Shown here in pieces: positions 47,985 through 60,800 of a stretch of DNA of 64,000 nucleotides (its first letter is position 1; each line of letters starts with the position of its first letter). The stretch comes from Acanthornis magna (lineage: Eukaryota > Chordata > Aves > Passeriformes > Acanthizidae). The notes under the pieces were generated by a model. The model saw only the letters and a list, made by a program, of their open reading frames with translations. It was not told where the DNA came from and did not search any database. The position numbers were made by a program, and so were the translations under genes. Location of the stretch: the NCBI GenBank assembly GCA_036785705.1, contig JAWUZG010000015.1, positions 62,001 to 126,000 of the forward strand, given 5' to 3'.

Positions 47985-48239
47985 CTTTCTCATTCCAATT
48001 CAGGTTTCCATGGTGCTAAGTGTCAGAGCAGCTAAATTTAGCCTCTCAGCCAGGGGTGAGGGCTTGTTTCTCTTCTTAAGCACAGCCTCATCTGAAAAAA
48101 GAGCTCCGAAGAATTTATCAAGTTTTCTCTTTTATATGACCCCTGAGTCTTCAAACTCAAGTTTTTAACTTCCAAACTCCTTGTTTTGAACTTTGTCAAT
48201 AACTTCAACGGGTTCACCTTTTACTAGTTCTTTAATTCC

Positions 48240-48968
48240 TTGTCACCGAAAGCCAAAATCTCCCATTTCGTGTATGACATCTCTCTGAATACTCAGCAGG
48301 CTGTTGGAGCAGAAGGGAAGTGGCTGTCAGAGCACTCAAGGAAAGGTGCGGAATGTCTGCAGGCTTGGGTTGCAGCACCAGCAAAGGAGAAGACAGAGAA
48401 GGCTGAATCAACCACAGAGCCCCGGAGAGCTGGCGAGCAGGTAAAGTGGGCTTTCGCTGCCTCTGCAAAGTCTCAGGCTCCTCTGCAACACGACACGTTT
48501 GCCCAGGCAGCGCTTTGGAGTCCCCTGCTTGTTTCCTTCCCTCTCCGTGTCCCTGCTGTGGGCACACCCTTTGGTTTGTTCTCTCCCTTGTGGCAGCCCA
48601 TGGCTTTCACCAAGGCACCTTCACTCCGCTGCCTCCCTCCCTGGCCCCGTGTCTCCAGACACACACTGGCCTCTCTTGCACAGCCCCCAGCAAGAGCTTT
48701 TTGCCACCAGTGTTGTCTGGTGCAATTCAGGGTCTCTGAGCAGAGATGTCCTTGCCTGCATGTCCATAGGTCCTTTTGCTCCGTGTTTGCTGACAGGTTT
48801 CTCTGACCTTTTCTCCTATCCAATGTGCAGGTGCAACGTGAAGAGAGGAGAATCAGAAGTTTTAGGAGAGTTTTCCATCGGGGCTACTTGACGTTGTCTA
48901 TCTCCCAGTCAGCTTCTGGAAGTGAAGAGTCCTCGAGTTGCTCGGGGAAGGAGCAGCCCTCCTTCTGA
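48240..48968 (+). CDS. Candidate small two-exon ORF (unit 4)
   Basis: The first exon ends at 48440 and the second is 48831-48968. The frame is intact and lies just left of the indel-rich interval. The polypyrimidine tract before the acceptor has one C-to-T change (tcctatccaatg). Confidence 0.33.
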
Positions 48969-49000
48969 GGCACAGCCTGCAGAGAAAAGGGGTCAGTTGC

Positions 49001-49909
49001 TGTTATGATCCAGTTATTAAGGTTCTTAGAAATACCTCTGCCCGAATTGAAGTGCAAACGAGACTCTCTGCCAGTCAATAGTATGGGTTTTATTGTATAG
49101 TAAATATGAGAGAGAGAGAGGAAAAGAGAGAAAGGGAGAAGTAGGGAAAGAGGTGGGGGGGGGACAGAAAGAGAGTGACAGAGACAGAAAAAAAGAATAT
49201 CACCATCCGTGGATCCCAAGGATGTAGCGTTGATCCTCTCCACCTTGGTCTCTCTTGGTGGTGATGGTCCCCCTGAGAAGCACAGAATCCCATGGGTTAC
49301 TATACACTCAGGCCAGGTGGCAATGTCCAGGCATGTGCCCCAGGGGGAAGGGACAATCCCTTGCAGCAGACTCTGCTTGCATCACATGCAGTCCTGTGGG
49401 GCAAGGCCTAGCATTTTGGGGAGCTTTGATGGATTATGACACCCCCTCAGCTGCCTCTCACATGAATGTCCCTTGGATGTGGCCTGTGGGCTTGGGGCTT
49501 CCACAGCTGGGCAAATTTGTGTAACAGAGGATGGGTGTTTATTGCCTCTCACCAGAGGTTATGCCACTGCAACCAAAACCTCCTCCTCCCCGCCTTGGTT
49601 GGGGGGAGAAGTCTGTGTAGACCTGGCTTTGTGAGCTGTGCTCTCCCCCCAGCCCAAACTCAGCCGGGGATGAGTCTCAGTGCAGCTGGTGGCTTTGGCC
49701 TTTGTGGATGCATACCTTTCCTGCAGCCTTGAGATGACTGAGCAATAGGTTTCCTTTTGTCTGATCTTAGCAGTTTGACTTTGAGTCCAAAGTCCCAGTC
49801 AGGTATCCTCACCGAGCTTCTTTGGTTGTAGTTTCTTTATACAGTTTTTGTTACAATGAGCAAAACTTTATATCAATGTTTGAGGCATGAACTATTTCAG
49901 TCTCTGACA
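49001..49909 (-). mobile_element. Solo LTR (unit 4)
   Basis: Same insertion, with gttgc at 48996-49000 and 49910-49914. Length is 909 bp. Two one-base deletions unique to this copy (about 49424 and 49815) fall in the LTR, at the start of the unit's indel-rich interval. Confidence 0.87.
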
Positions 49910-50113
49910 GTTGCCCCAGTGTGTGCTTTGTAAATCTCTGTTGGGTTTCCTAAGTCCTGTCAGAAGTCTCTCTACTAGAGCTGTGATGGCTGAGGAGCAA
50001 GGTCTTCCTGAGCCCGCTGTCCCCAGCTTCATCCTGGAGTGCTGAAGATGGGATCAGTGACTCTTCAGGCCTCTTCATTCTTCTGACCGGCTTTGTCTCT
50101 GCAGTCACTGTAA

Positions 50114-53100
50114 AAACTTCAAGAAGTCCAGAGAAAAGCTGCACTAACCCACGGGAATCCGGAGCCAAGCGCCTTGTGTCTGCGTCAGAAGAACACCAAG
50201 CGGCTGAAGGCAGTGTCAGCCCAATTCAAAAAGGCAGAGCAGCAGGACAGGATGAAGGTTGGTTTAGGAAATGAGACTGGTTTTCCCTTGAAAACTTGTC
50301 TTGCCCCTTCTTGTACAGTGGAGGACTTGGCTGCGCTCGAGGGAGAAGACCCATCATTGCAGAGTGAGCTGGAAGTCAAGAGGCAGACACTGAGGAATTG
50401 CAGCTTCAGAGGGATCTGCTGGAGCAAGAGAGGGATGATGTTAGCAGGGCCCTGGACACCTTATTCCTAGGCAGCGCCTGTGGGAGTGGGAGTTGTGCCA
50501 GCCAGATCAGCCCAGATGCTGTTTCTGGCTGTAGAAAACAGGGACACTGCTGTGCACACCTGGCTCAGGATGGCACACGCATTTCTTAGCCAGGGAGATG
50601 CATGTTCATCAGCCAAATGGTAGATGGTTCTGCAGAATTTGTTACTTTGGGCAGCCACAGAGCCCCTAAAACAGGGGACGGAGCTGGGGAAGGGTCTGGA
50701 GCACAGGTGTGATGAGGAGCAGCTGAGGGAGCTGCGGGGGCTCAGCCTGGAGAAAAAGAGGCTCAGGTGGTACCTTCTCTCTCTCTACAACTCCCTGTGA
50801 CAGGAAGGTGCAGCCAGGTGAGGGTCAGCCTCTGCTCCCAAGGGAACAAGGGACAGGACAAGAGGAAAAGGCCCCAAGCTGTGCCAGGGGAGGTTTGGAT
50901 TGGGTATTACAGGAGAGCTGTGAGAGAATGGTTTGTTTCTGATGGTCACCGTCAGACAGTCTCACTTCTGGAGTATGGGCAAGGTTTGGCAAATACACAG
51001 CAGAGGTTTTGCTTTTGAAGAAAGGAGCTCAAAACCACAGTTTAGTCGTCAGGCTTGAATACCAGCAAGGGCCATTAAACACCTCCTTTGCTGGTGTCAA
51101 CTGCTTTGGCCACATCAGCCAGACTTCCATCACTCATTAAATGACTGCCCACCGTAGGAGCTGTTTCCCTGCCAAGCATGCCCTCCTTGCAGAGAGCTGC
51201 TTTGCACACTGGAGGAGGTGACCCTTTGATATGGGTTTTGTTCTAGAAACAGAAATCTGTATATTTTCATTAGCTTCAGCGAGCAAGATTGCTTTGGCTC
51301 AACCTTTCCTGAAAATTTTTAGCACTGGAATAGATCCTGATAGAAATGTTGTCTGCCAAGTGGCAGTTGTGGAAGATGCAGTATTTTTGGGTGACAGCAC
51401 GGGGTTTGGAGTAGGCATGTTTGTTGGGAAGGAGCTATCTGGTCCCAGGCAAGCCAGCTGGGCCTGGCACAGCCCTTCCAAGGTAACGGTGCCAGAGGAT
51501 TTGGCAGCCCTGGCTATCAGAGCTGCAGAGGGCAGATGCTGTGAGACTTTGAGCCCAGAGCACAGGAGCTCCTTGTCCTCTGGCTGCCTGCAAGGTGGCA
51601 CAGGCTGGCTCTGCACAGGGCTCCCGAGGAAGGGCTCGAGCTGTACCTTGTCCCACTTCCAGGTTTCCAGGAGCAAGAGTCGTCGAGCAGGGCTCTGGAG
51701 CAGCTGCGCCGAGAGTCCTCTGGCCAAGGGCACGCGCTGGCCCAGGTGTGCAGAGAGAAGGAGCTGCTGGGCCAGGAGAAGGCTGCTCTTGAGGGCCGAC
51801 TGGCAGCCATGGAGCGGCACCGACAAGACCTTTCCAAGCAGCTGGCAGAGGCCAGGTAAAAGCAGGGAGCAGAGCCTGGGCAGGACAGGGCTGAAGCGCT
51901 GTAGTGCTAAAGGTGGTAAGCACTACACAGGGTTTATTGCATTCTCTGTGCATTTCAGATGTAGATGGGGCTGTTGAGGTCAGGTTGGGCTGGGCTGTCT
52001 GTGCTATGGCAGGCCATAAGGAATGCCTGGGCAATCCCTCAGAGGGTCCTGCTTTGCTCTTGAGATGGCACAAGTGTGCCTTCTCTGTACAGGTTTCCCG
52101 TTTTCCATACTCAGGTGCGGGGATCTCGAGCCATGTCATCCTGGAATAACTGCCTGTGGGTGTGAGGAGCAAGTGACTCGTTTCTCTCTGTATTTGCAAC
52201 TTGCAGGTCAACGAGGGAGAGCCTGGAATCCAGCCTGTTTGCTACTCAGCAGAGGATATCTCAGCTGGAGGCCATCAGGAACCATCTGGAAGCTCAAGTG
52301 CTCACAGTCATGCAGGCCAAGGAGGTGATAGAAGGTGAGAACCTCATGCGCTTTGTTTGTGGTGCTGCCCCTGCCTAGAGAAGCTGCTGTAAAGCCACCT
52401 CTGTCCACAGGGCTTCTGAGGAGTGGCAGGGCTGGAGGCAGGGCCCTCCTACACTGACACGGAAAGGGCCTGAGGTCAGTAAAGTCAGTAAAGACTCTGC
52501 ATCTTGCTGTTGGTTGTGTTTGCAGGAGAAGGGAAGTGCCTCCAACGTGAGCTGGAAGTGGAGAGAACTCTCAGGAAGCAGGAACAGGAAGACACAGCAC
52601 AACAGCTCTTGCAGGCAGAGCAGCAGTGTCAGGAAAGCCTCAGGCTTCAGGGAACTGCTCAGCAACTGGAAATAAACAAGCTCCTGCGAGCCCTGGTAGG
52701 GGACAATAGGCTCTGAATTGTCCAGGCCCTGTGGGTTGGTTTAGCACAAGCAGAGCCTGAGGGTGTGAAAGGGCAGCAATCCTCTGCCAGAGGCCTCCTG
52801 CTGCTGGGCCGGGCAGCAGAGCCAGCAGCTCAGACATGGAGGTGTGTGAAGAGCCACGGCATGGTGCTGGGACAGTACCTGCAGCCACAGCTTCAGTGTG
52901 GGCGTCAGACGAGTTCCAGAGCAGCTTGGGCGGTGCCCAGCCAAAGCATGGCAGCCCAGGGCGGCATTGTCCCCAAGTCCCATCTGCCACAGGGCAGATG
53001 CCAACGCAGAGCAGATGCCAACGCAGAGCAGATGCCAACACAGAGCAGATGCAAATGCAGAGCAGATGTAAATTCAGAGCAGATGCCCACAGTGCTGCCG

Positions 53101-56100
53101 GCTGCAGGCGTGGGAGCTGGGTTCCCTTCTTGCTGTGCTTGCACGATGAACAGAGGGATAAGCTTGGGGCTGGAAGCAAATGGATCAGGCCCTTTGTCCC
53201 TGGTCCTTCAGTCCTTGTGCCTGGGGCATCAGAGAGGGGAAGGTGACACCTCCTTTCCTGAATGGTTGCGCTCAATGCTTGTGAAGGGATTTCTCAACAA
53301 AAATGATTTCATGAGTGTCTGATTCTTGCACATGCTGAGCCTCCTTTCCCGTTCCCTGAGAGGACACAGTTTCTGGAGGGCAGAAAGCCGTGCTGTTGTC
53401 TTTTCAGGTTGGGGTTAGTGGGAGGATGAAGCTTCACAGTTTTCAGTGAGGAGCTTGCCTGGGACTTCATCTTGAAGATTTTTCCTCCCCTCCCCAGGCA
53501 AGTGAGTGGGAAAGGTACCATGCAGAGATGCTAGAGATGCTAGAGCAATTGGAAAAAAAGAAGGCAGAGAGAGAGCGGGAGCACGAGAAGGTGCTGTTTG
53601 AGATGAGGCAGAAAGTTGCCACCCTGCAGGCTCAACAAGAAGATGAACGAACTAGATTTGAAAATGCCAAGCGAGAGGTAACGACTGTGAAATGAGAATT
53701 TTTGATTTTTTGCAAGGCTGGAGCTGTGGGAGATGGCAGGATAGGGAGTTGTGTGGAGCATGCCCTCCATGTATTCTACACTGAATTTGGGGAGGTGAAA
53801 GCTGAACGGGGCTATCTTTGGAACTAGGAATGAGCCTTCTCATAGGAAGCCAGGCAGAAACATTGGGTTTCAGTTGAGATTTTTGTGCTGCTCTTGTGTT
53901 CTGTATTTCTAAGAGTTACCTCAGAGCATCTTCACTGTTCTCTTACCACTCCTCTTTTGGTGTGTACTGCTAGGTGTTCATAGCCAAACTTAGTTTGTAG
54001 GGCTTTTCTTTTGTGGGCACGGGGAGGGCGCAGCAGGAACGCTGACAAGGGAAAAATCTTTTTAAAGACTCGTCTGGAGTATTGCTGAACAGTAACCCAA
54101 GGATGTATTCTGGGCTGTGTTGTAAGTCACTTGCTGGGAAGCTGTGTCTCCCCCGGGGCAGACAGCGGCCCAGGGGAGCAGCAGCCGAGTGCTCTGGGAG
54201 CACATGAGCGCATCAGTCTTTGCCTCTTGCCACGCAGATGTTGCAGGGCACGTGTGAAGCCCTGTGCTCTTGCTTTCTGTGCAGGTCCTGCTGGAAGAGC
54301 AGAATGAGAAGAGGGCTTTGTCAGAGACGCTGCTCCAAACTCAGGCAGAGCTAAGCCGAGCCTGCCAGCAGGTGCAGCAGCTCAGGCAGGAGGCGAGAGA
54401 GCAGCAAGAGAAGGGGCAGGTAAGTCTGAGTAGGCAGGGAGCAGAGTGCAGGGCAGTGACAAGGGCACAAAAGGCAGGTCCTGGGACTGAGGAGGCAAGG
54501 GCTGCTTCAGACCCTGGGAGCATAGAGCCTGGTAAGCTCCAGAGCTCAGCCCCAGGAAGGAAGGCTTGCAATGGAAGCAGGGCTGCGTAGAGAAGCCAAA
54601 AGAAGTAGCAGAGGGAATGGGATTTTGAGACAGCAAGTGGAAAGAGCTGGGCCTGAGGGCAGGTCCAGGAAGTTGCTCTGCATTTTGTTACCAGACCATG
54701 GAGGCAAAGCTGCAAGCTGAGCTGCAGGAAGCTCAGAGTGAAATCCAGGCAGAGCAGAAGAGGCATAAGGAAGAACTCCAAGGCATCAAAGAGAAATGAA
54801 TCTCCTCCTTGGGCAGAGGGAGGCTCTCCAAAAGCAGGTGAGTGAAACAGCAGTGGCACCACAGTCATCCAGCAGGGCTCTGTGCCCTTCTTGCTTTTCC
54901 ATGGCAGAGCAGCAGCTAACGTGGTGGTCCCTGGGGCTGCCTCGTGCTGTGGGCTCCATGGCAGCTGCTCTGAAGGCCCCTCAGTGCTCTGCTAAGTCTC
55001 AGCTGCTGCCCTGGACAGCTGGGCTGGTCCTCTGGGCTGTTGGCCAGCCAACCATCAGCATGGATTCCTGCTGGCCTCTTCCTGCTAGCCTTGGTTGTGT
55101 GGAGCTTTTTCGGGTGCCCTTCGTGAGCCACTTGAGTTTTGAAATAAGTTGTCCATATCCATTGCAAATCTGGTCCTCTCAGAACAGGCAGGAACACAAA
55201 GTTGGCCTTTGCCTTTCCTCACAGCCTCTGCTGTGGCTGACAGTGGCAGGCTGTGGCTGTAGCCTCTGACTGCTTTGTTCTCTTTGACTTGAGGTGGGAG
55301 AGTTGACATCTCAGCTGGCAGCCTCCAGGGAGTGGCAGGAAACCACTGTCCAGAGAGCCCAGCAAGATGTGAGGGATGCCCAGGAGCAGTCCATTCAGAA
55401 AGCGTTGGAGGTTGAGCATATCTGGAAGATGCTGGAGGAGGCAGAAAATCAGAACGAGGAGCTGCAAGGGAAACTGCAGAGAAGGAAAGGAGTCAATGGG
55501 AAGATGTAGCGCGTGAAAATTCAGAATATCAGACTTCCCCGAATGCCCTAGAGAGGGAAAATGCCAGGTAAGTGCAAGCCTGTGGGACTCTGCATTGTGA
55601 GCAATGGATTCCCTCAGGGGCTCTGGCAGCATTTCCTAAGTGGCAGAGTTCTGAACTCTCCCTGCAGATGTGTCTCGTTTTCTGGATGTTGTGTTTCCTT
55701 TTCTTTTAAGCCTTCAGTTACAGTTTTCTCTGAAGACAAAGGCTTTTGGGGTAGCTCTTTCCCTCTGGGGAGGTGTTGTGTTGTTAGGTGGGTGTGTTAA
55801 CACTGTCCCAGCTGCAGCGTAAGGGGCTGGACACATCCAGCAGCTCCACCTTGGGTCCTGTAAGTTGAAGTTTTTGGGATCTGGATCAGCTCTGGCATTG
55901 TGATGCCTTTGCTTGGCAGAACCATCTTAAGGCCCTGATTTCTGATAGAAGACAGATTCCCCTCAGAGGCACCCAAGAAACAAGAAGGTCTCTGTTGCGT
56001 CGTTGCTCATCAAATGGCCCCGGGTGCCTGGAAGAGGTCGAGCAGGGTCCCTGCCAGCCTCCACAGTGCACAGGTGTTAGTGACTGTGCAAAGAATGCAA

Positions 56101-59100
56101 GAAACAAGACCAAGGTTAGGGGGGCTCCTCCAGCTGATCAAGTCTTGTCAGTCTTCAGTGTTGCAGGATTCTTCTTGCAAGCAGAAGACAAGGAAAAGGC
56201 AGGCCACTCTTGCTTGCCTGGAGGTTTCTGCATCTTCCATCACGTTGTGCTCCAAGCCTCTGTCACCACTTCTGCTCTTGGCCTTTGTTTCTCTCCAGCT
56301 GAAAGTAGCATGGGTGCTGGTAAATCTTAGGGAACTTCCCAGAGGTCCCCTGGCTGTCAGGTGCTGTTCCTCCTACCTGGACATACAAGATGGGGGAAGG
56401 AAAATGTCTCTTCCATGTTGACCAAAGCTTGTGCCCTTGGAGCCTGGTTAGTCAGAAGAGAATTGTTCCTCTCCCCTACTGTCTTCATTGCAAGACTTTG
56501 TTAGGTCCGTTTTCATATTCCCACCTTAAGAAGGAGGCAGGGCATGTAGGCAGGAACTCCCCATTCTTTCATGAAGAAAAGCAAAGTGGGCACATGCTGG
56601 GCTGTGAGCGCAGGGGCAACAAACAGCCAAGTTTAGACAAACTTCATCAGACAGAGCACTTTTCCCCGAGCTGGTGCAAGTGCTCAGAGTTTATAAAATG
56701 TGATGTTACGTAGTAATGAGTTGCATGCTTCTCTTCTAGGCTGATTCTGTCTCTGAAGGAAAAGGATCTGTGCCTGAGAGCACTAGAAGAGAAGAACCTG
56801 GTGCTGAAGAACCAGGCGCGTCACCTTCATTGTGCTCTTCAGGAGGCCAAGCCGCTCAACTCCGAGCACAGAAGAGAACTGCAGGAGCTCAACATGCAGG
56901 TAACCTGTGCCCTGGCATCCTCTTCTCCAGGGACACACAACACCACCTTCGGCTTGGAGGCCCCAACTGCTTTCTGCTCCCAGCAGCCTCCACTGCTGCC
57001 GTGTGCTGCCCGGGGCTGCTGCTGCAGCCTGAGGCCAAGGCTGGATCTGGTGTCTGCTGCCACCAATATTTTCCCCACTTCTCTGCCGGGTGCTGGCAGG
57101 AAATGTGGGAGGAGAAGCAGCAGCAGACTCCTTTGGAGCTTCTCCATCCCTATGTTAGCAGTGTTGTCCCAGATGGAGTTGGTGCCTGTGCCGGGCGCTG
57201 AGCAATGTGGGCACGCAGACGTGGCTATGGCAGGCTGGGGAGGGCACTTCCACCGCAGCCAGTTCAGCCGGTGTTCAGAGCTGCACCCTCAAGGATGCCC
57301 ATTGCCTCCCTTTCCCTGTTTTCACCACATTTGTCTCAGTTGGAATCCTTGCTTCTGCGCCTTCTCTTTTGGGCATGTTTTTTGTTTGAAGTCATTTCTC
57401 CTTTGTTGCTCTCCCTACTGCCCATTCTGCTGCCCCAGGAGCAGTCCTGTCCCTGAGGCTCTGTGCATCCATCTTCCAGATGCAGGCCCTGCAGGAGGCA
57501 ATGCTGGAGAAGGAGGCTGCCCAGGCAACTCAGGAGAAGCAGCTGCTGCAGGAGCTGGAGGAGTCCCGAGCAGGAGAGCGGCGCTTCAGGGACTCTGTGC
57601 ACGTGCTGGAGGCTGAGGTGTCTGAGCTGCGTGTGAGGCTCCAGAGCTCTGAGGAAAGAGCAGAGGCCACGGCCACACAGCATAAGGCCTTGGAGCTGGA
57701 GCTGAGGAACACACAGGCTCAGAAGGACAATCTCAGGGCTCACAATCAAGAGCTGCTGAAGGAGTTGCAGGAAAGTGAACGAGGTACAGCTTCTCCTCTC
57801 CCACTCACTGCCCCATCCTGTCTCACCAGCAGGATCTCTGATGCCACACAGAGGAAAAGGGCAGTGTCCAGAGATGGCAGAGGGGAAAAACAACCAGCAG
57901 GAGATGTATCCATCCAAGTGCCAGAGAAACATGCCAGCCACTGGTGGCTGGCAGTGCCATCTGGCTGTGTTGTGGCTGATCCCGTGCACAGCTGGTGCCT
58001 TTCAGGTGCCATGTCAGTGCTAAGGAGCTGTAGCTGGATGCCTCAGCTCGACTCCCCCAAACTCCAGGCCCTGCCAGAGGCTCCAGGCTATTGGCCTCTC
58101 CGGAGCAGGGCTGCACAGGCATCCCCACTCCTTTCTCTGCCTTTGATTGCTCACTCTGCACAAGGCCAAGAGCAAACACACTTTTGTATTCCTCTGAACC
58201 TTGCCCCTTTCAGTCCTGCTTTTTTCTCTGCCTGGAAGTTTCCTTCATTTGTGTCAGTTTTTGGAAGTCCTTGTGGGCTTAGGGCCTGGCAAATACAGGC
58301 AGGCAGAGAAGACAGTGCTGTTGTCTCTGCAGGATGCACATCAGTTTGCCTTGGCTTTGCTTTTCCCCTTCTCCTTCCCTGGTGCAGACTGGAGGAGGGA
58401 AGAAGTCAAGGACACCTACCGAGAAATCGCCCTGAAGACAGAGGCCACTAAAATACAGGAAGAGGCTGTGATTCTTCGTCAGGAGGTGGCATCTGTCCTG
58501 AAGAAACTGGAAAGCGTGGAGAAGGAAAGGAAGGATGTGCTGGTGAGAATGGCCAATGCCATGAAGGGCCATTTCTTAGCTATGTTTGGAGCTTGTATGA
58601 ATATTTCTAAGGAGCACCTTTTTCCAGTTTAACTTTTCCAATTGTATTCTTCTGAACAAGGAGGAAAACATGATGGTGTCCTGTCAAGCCCAGTTACAGT
58701 TTTGGCTGCTGATTTTCCTCCATGCTGGAGTTTTGTTCCCTAGAAGCTTTAGTTCTCAATGCCCATGCTTGTCTCTATGGGCATTGCATGGTTTGGGCAA
58801 TTCCTCGTGTCCAGACCCATGTTCCGATTTCTAAATATCTGGCCCTGGCACAAGGGGGGAGAAGACCAAGTTTGCTGTTAATAGAAAGGTGCTTGGCCTT
58901 GGCCATCTGAGAGCAGCCAGTGAAGAGAAAAGAGAGAAAAGCAAAGTGCAGATCCAGATGAGGACGTGTCCCTGCAAGGGGAGAACTTGTCCTGAGTGCC
59001 AGCAGAGAATGACAGACTGATCTGGCCGTTGCTGCTTCAAGAGAGGACAGTGGGGCTCTCGGGGATGGAGCCATGGAAACTCCACACAGGAGAGGTCGAA

Positions 59101-59515
59101 AACCACACAAACTGTTACCCCAAACCCAGGGAATGAAATGTTGGGTGTGTTTGCTCTTCCGTTTCTCTCTGATGGAGAGCACATCCTCACGGCACTGCCT
59201 AAATGCTGCTTAGGGAGGACTGAAATGCTGGCTGCAGTTCTGGCAGCTCCTCCTCAAAGGAACACTCGAGTGGAGCTGCAAGAGGTCGGGGAAGAGCAGA
59301 AAGGAAGCTGGGATGGGCTGAGCGAGCTGGGAAAGACACAGCGTCAAGGGGGGGCCCAGCAAAGGTCTGCAGCATCCCGAGAGGCAGGGAGAGAGGGGCA
59401 GTCTGTGCCGGCCCCTGGGGCAGGAGTCCAGATCTGGGATGGAAAGCAAACTGAGAGAAGGAATGAGTGGCTCTTTGTCTCTCTTTTGCAGCTGGGGCCC
59501 GGGGCAGGAGGCTGA
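50114..59515 (+). CDS. CEP250/rootletin-like coiled-coil gene, copy 4 (frameshifted as sequenced)
   Basis: Exons: E1 to 50257, E2 from 50319, E3 51671-51855, E4 52207-52334, E5 52526-52695, E6 53498-53677, E7 54285-54419, E8 54695-54837, E9 55294-55567, E10 56740-56899, E11 57480-57783, E12 58388-58542, last exon from 59492. As written the frame is broken by one-base deletions in E2 (about 50392) and E8 (about 54793) and a 7-base deletion in E9 (about 55482). E8 is 143 bp instead of 144 and E9 is 274 instead of 281. Several more one-base indels lie in the adjoining introns. Downstream of 55.5 kb the copy is clean and matches copy 2 in E11 and E12. Either this is a pseudogene or, more likely, an unpolished stretch of assembly. 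Confidence 0.6.
50674..50917 (+). mobile_element. CR1 LINE fragment (unit 4)
   Basis: Same remnant and the same caggtggtacc variant as unit 3. One G is missing from the G run at about 50740. Confidence 0.88.
52995..53079 (+). repeat. 17-bp minisatellite, 5 copies (unit 4)
   Basis: Five copies with the same variant order as unit 2, supporting a recent common origin of units 2 and 4 in this interval. Confidence 0.97.
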
Positions 59516-59772
59516 AGCAGGTCGGAACAAGGGTGTCAGCCAGCACCTCTCGACCGCTTCAGCACTGCCTCGCAAACGCACGGCAGCACACCTGCAGCTC
59601 CCGCCCAGGGGCCTCCAGACTCTGCAGCACCTGAGCAGGGCCTTGCGCCTCTCTCAGTAGGCCCTGCTGCACTGGCAGCTGACCATGAGGGCAGCGGCGG
59701 CGGCAGGACCACCCTGAGCTGTGTGGGGAGGAGCCAGGAGCCCTCCTGTGCCTCGGCAGCTGCCACTACCTC

Positions 59773-59874
59773 TGTAAATACTGGGAAGATGTAAATAGTG
59801 TAGATAGAAAGATAGTGAGACTGTAAATAGAATAATTTCATTTAAAAGTGCCACTTTCTTTAAAACTGTAAATA
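59773..59874 (+). promoter_or_regulatory. Four Pumilio-type motifs in the 3' UTR (unit 4)
   Basis: TGTAAATA at 59773, 59790, 59822 and 59867, all intact. Confidence 0.6.
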
Positions 59875-59888
59875 TACCAATGCTTGGG

Positions 59889-59894
59889 AATAAA
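59889..59894 (+). terminator. Polyadenylation signal AATAAA (unit 4)
   Basis: Same signal, with conserved context on both sides. Confidence 0.75.
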
Positions 59895-60590
59895 CGTTCT
59901 TATCTGGAAAAGATGAGACTTGTTTTTCACTGGTCCAGTGAGGCTCTTGCCAGCTCTTGTGCCATTTCCCCTCCAGGGGCCAGAGCTGTTCCCTGTGATG
60001 AGAAATGGGAATTTGAGGTGATACCGAACCAAGGGGTGAAGAGAGCACCATTGGGATTGGCGATGGGTGAGAGACTGAGTGTTTCTTCTTTTCCCTTTTC
60101 TGTCTTTTTTCCCCTGTTCCTTTTCCCTTTTTTCTTTTTCCTTCCAAGGCCCTGGCACTCTGCTGGGACGCTTGGCTTGCCGCACTGTTACCACCACAGG
60201 CAGCCCGAGGGGCAGCTCGGCTGCTCTCCACAGGCTGTCAGTGCCCAGCTCCAGCCCTGCCACAGCCCGAGGCCACGGATGCCATGGGGAGGCTGTCCCG
60301 GCAGGGAGAGCTGCTCTCCACCTGCCAGTGGCTGCACGGGGGCCAGGCCCATGCTCTCTGGCACCTACAAGTCTGTAGCGTTGAAAGCCCCGGCTGTGCG
60401 AAACAGATCCTGGGAATTAAGCAGCTGCAGACCTTTGACGTTCTGTATCTCTCCTTCCCTCTTCAGGCTGGGCTGCATTTTTCTTTTTTTCTCTCTCTTT
60501 TTCTTTGAAAATCCCCCTTGAATCAGAAAAAGCCATGAACTGAGTGCCATGAATGATTTTTCTCCTGCCCCCTTTTTCTCTTTCTTCCTC

Positions 60591-60800
60591 TCTCTCCATC
60601 TCTCTCCATCTCTCTCCATCTCTCTCCATCTCTCTCCATCTCTCTCCATCTCTCTCCATCTCTCTCCTTCTCTCTCCTTCTCTCTCCTTCTCTCTCCTTC
60701 TCTCTCCTTCTCTCTCCTTCTCTCTCCTTCTCTCTCCTTCTCTCTCCTTCTCTCTCCTTCTCTCTCCTTCTCTCTCCTTCTCTCTCCTTCTCTCTCCTTC
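60591..60800 (+). repeat. Decamer CT microsatellite (unit 4)
   Basis: Seven catctctctc-type copies followed by fourteen cttctctctc-type copies, an arrangement close to unit 2. Confidence 0.96.
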
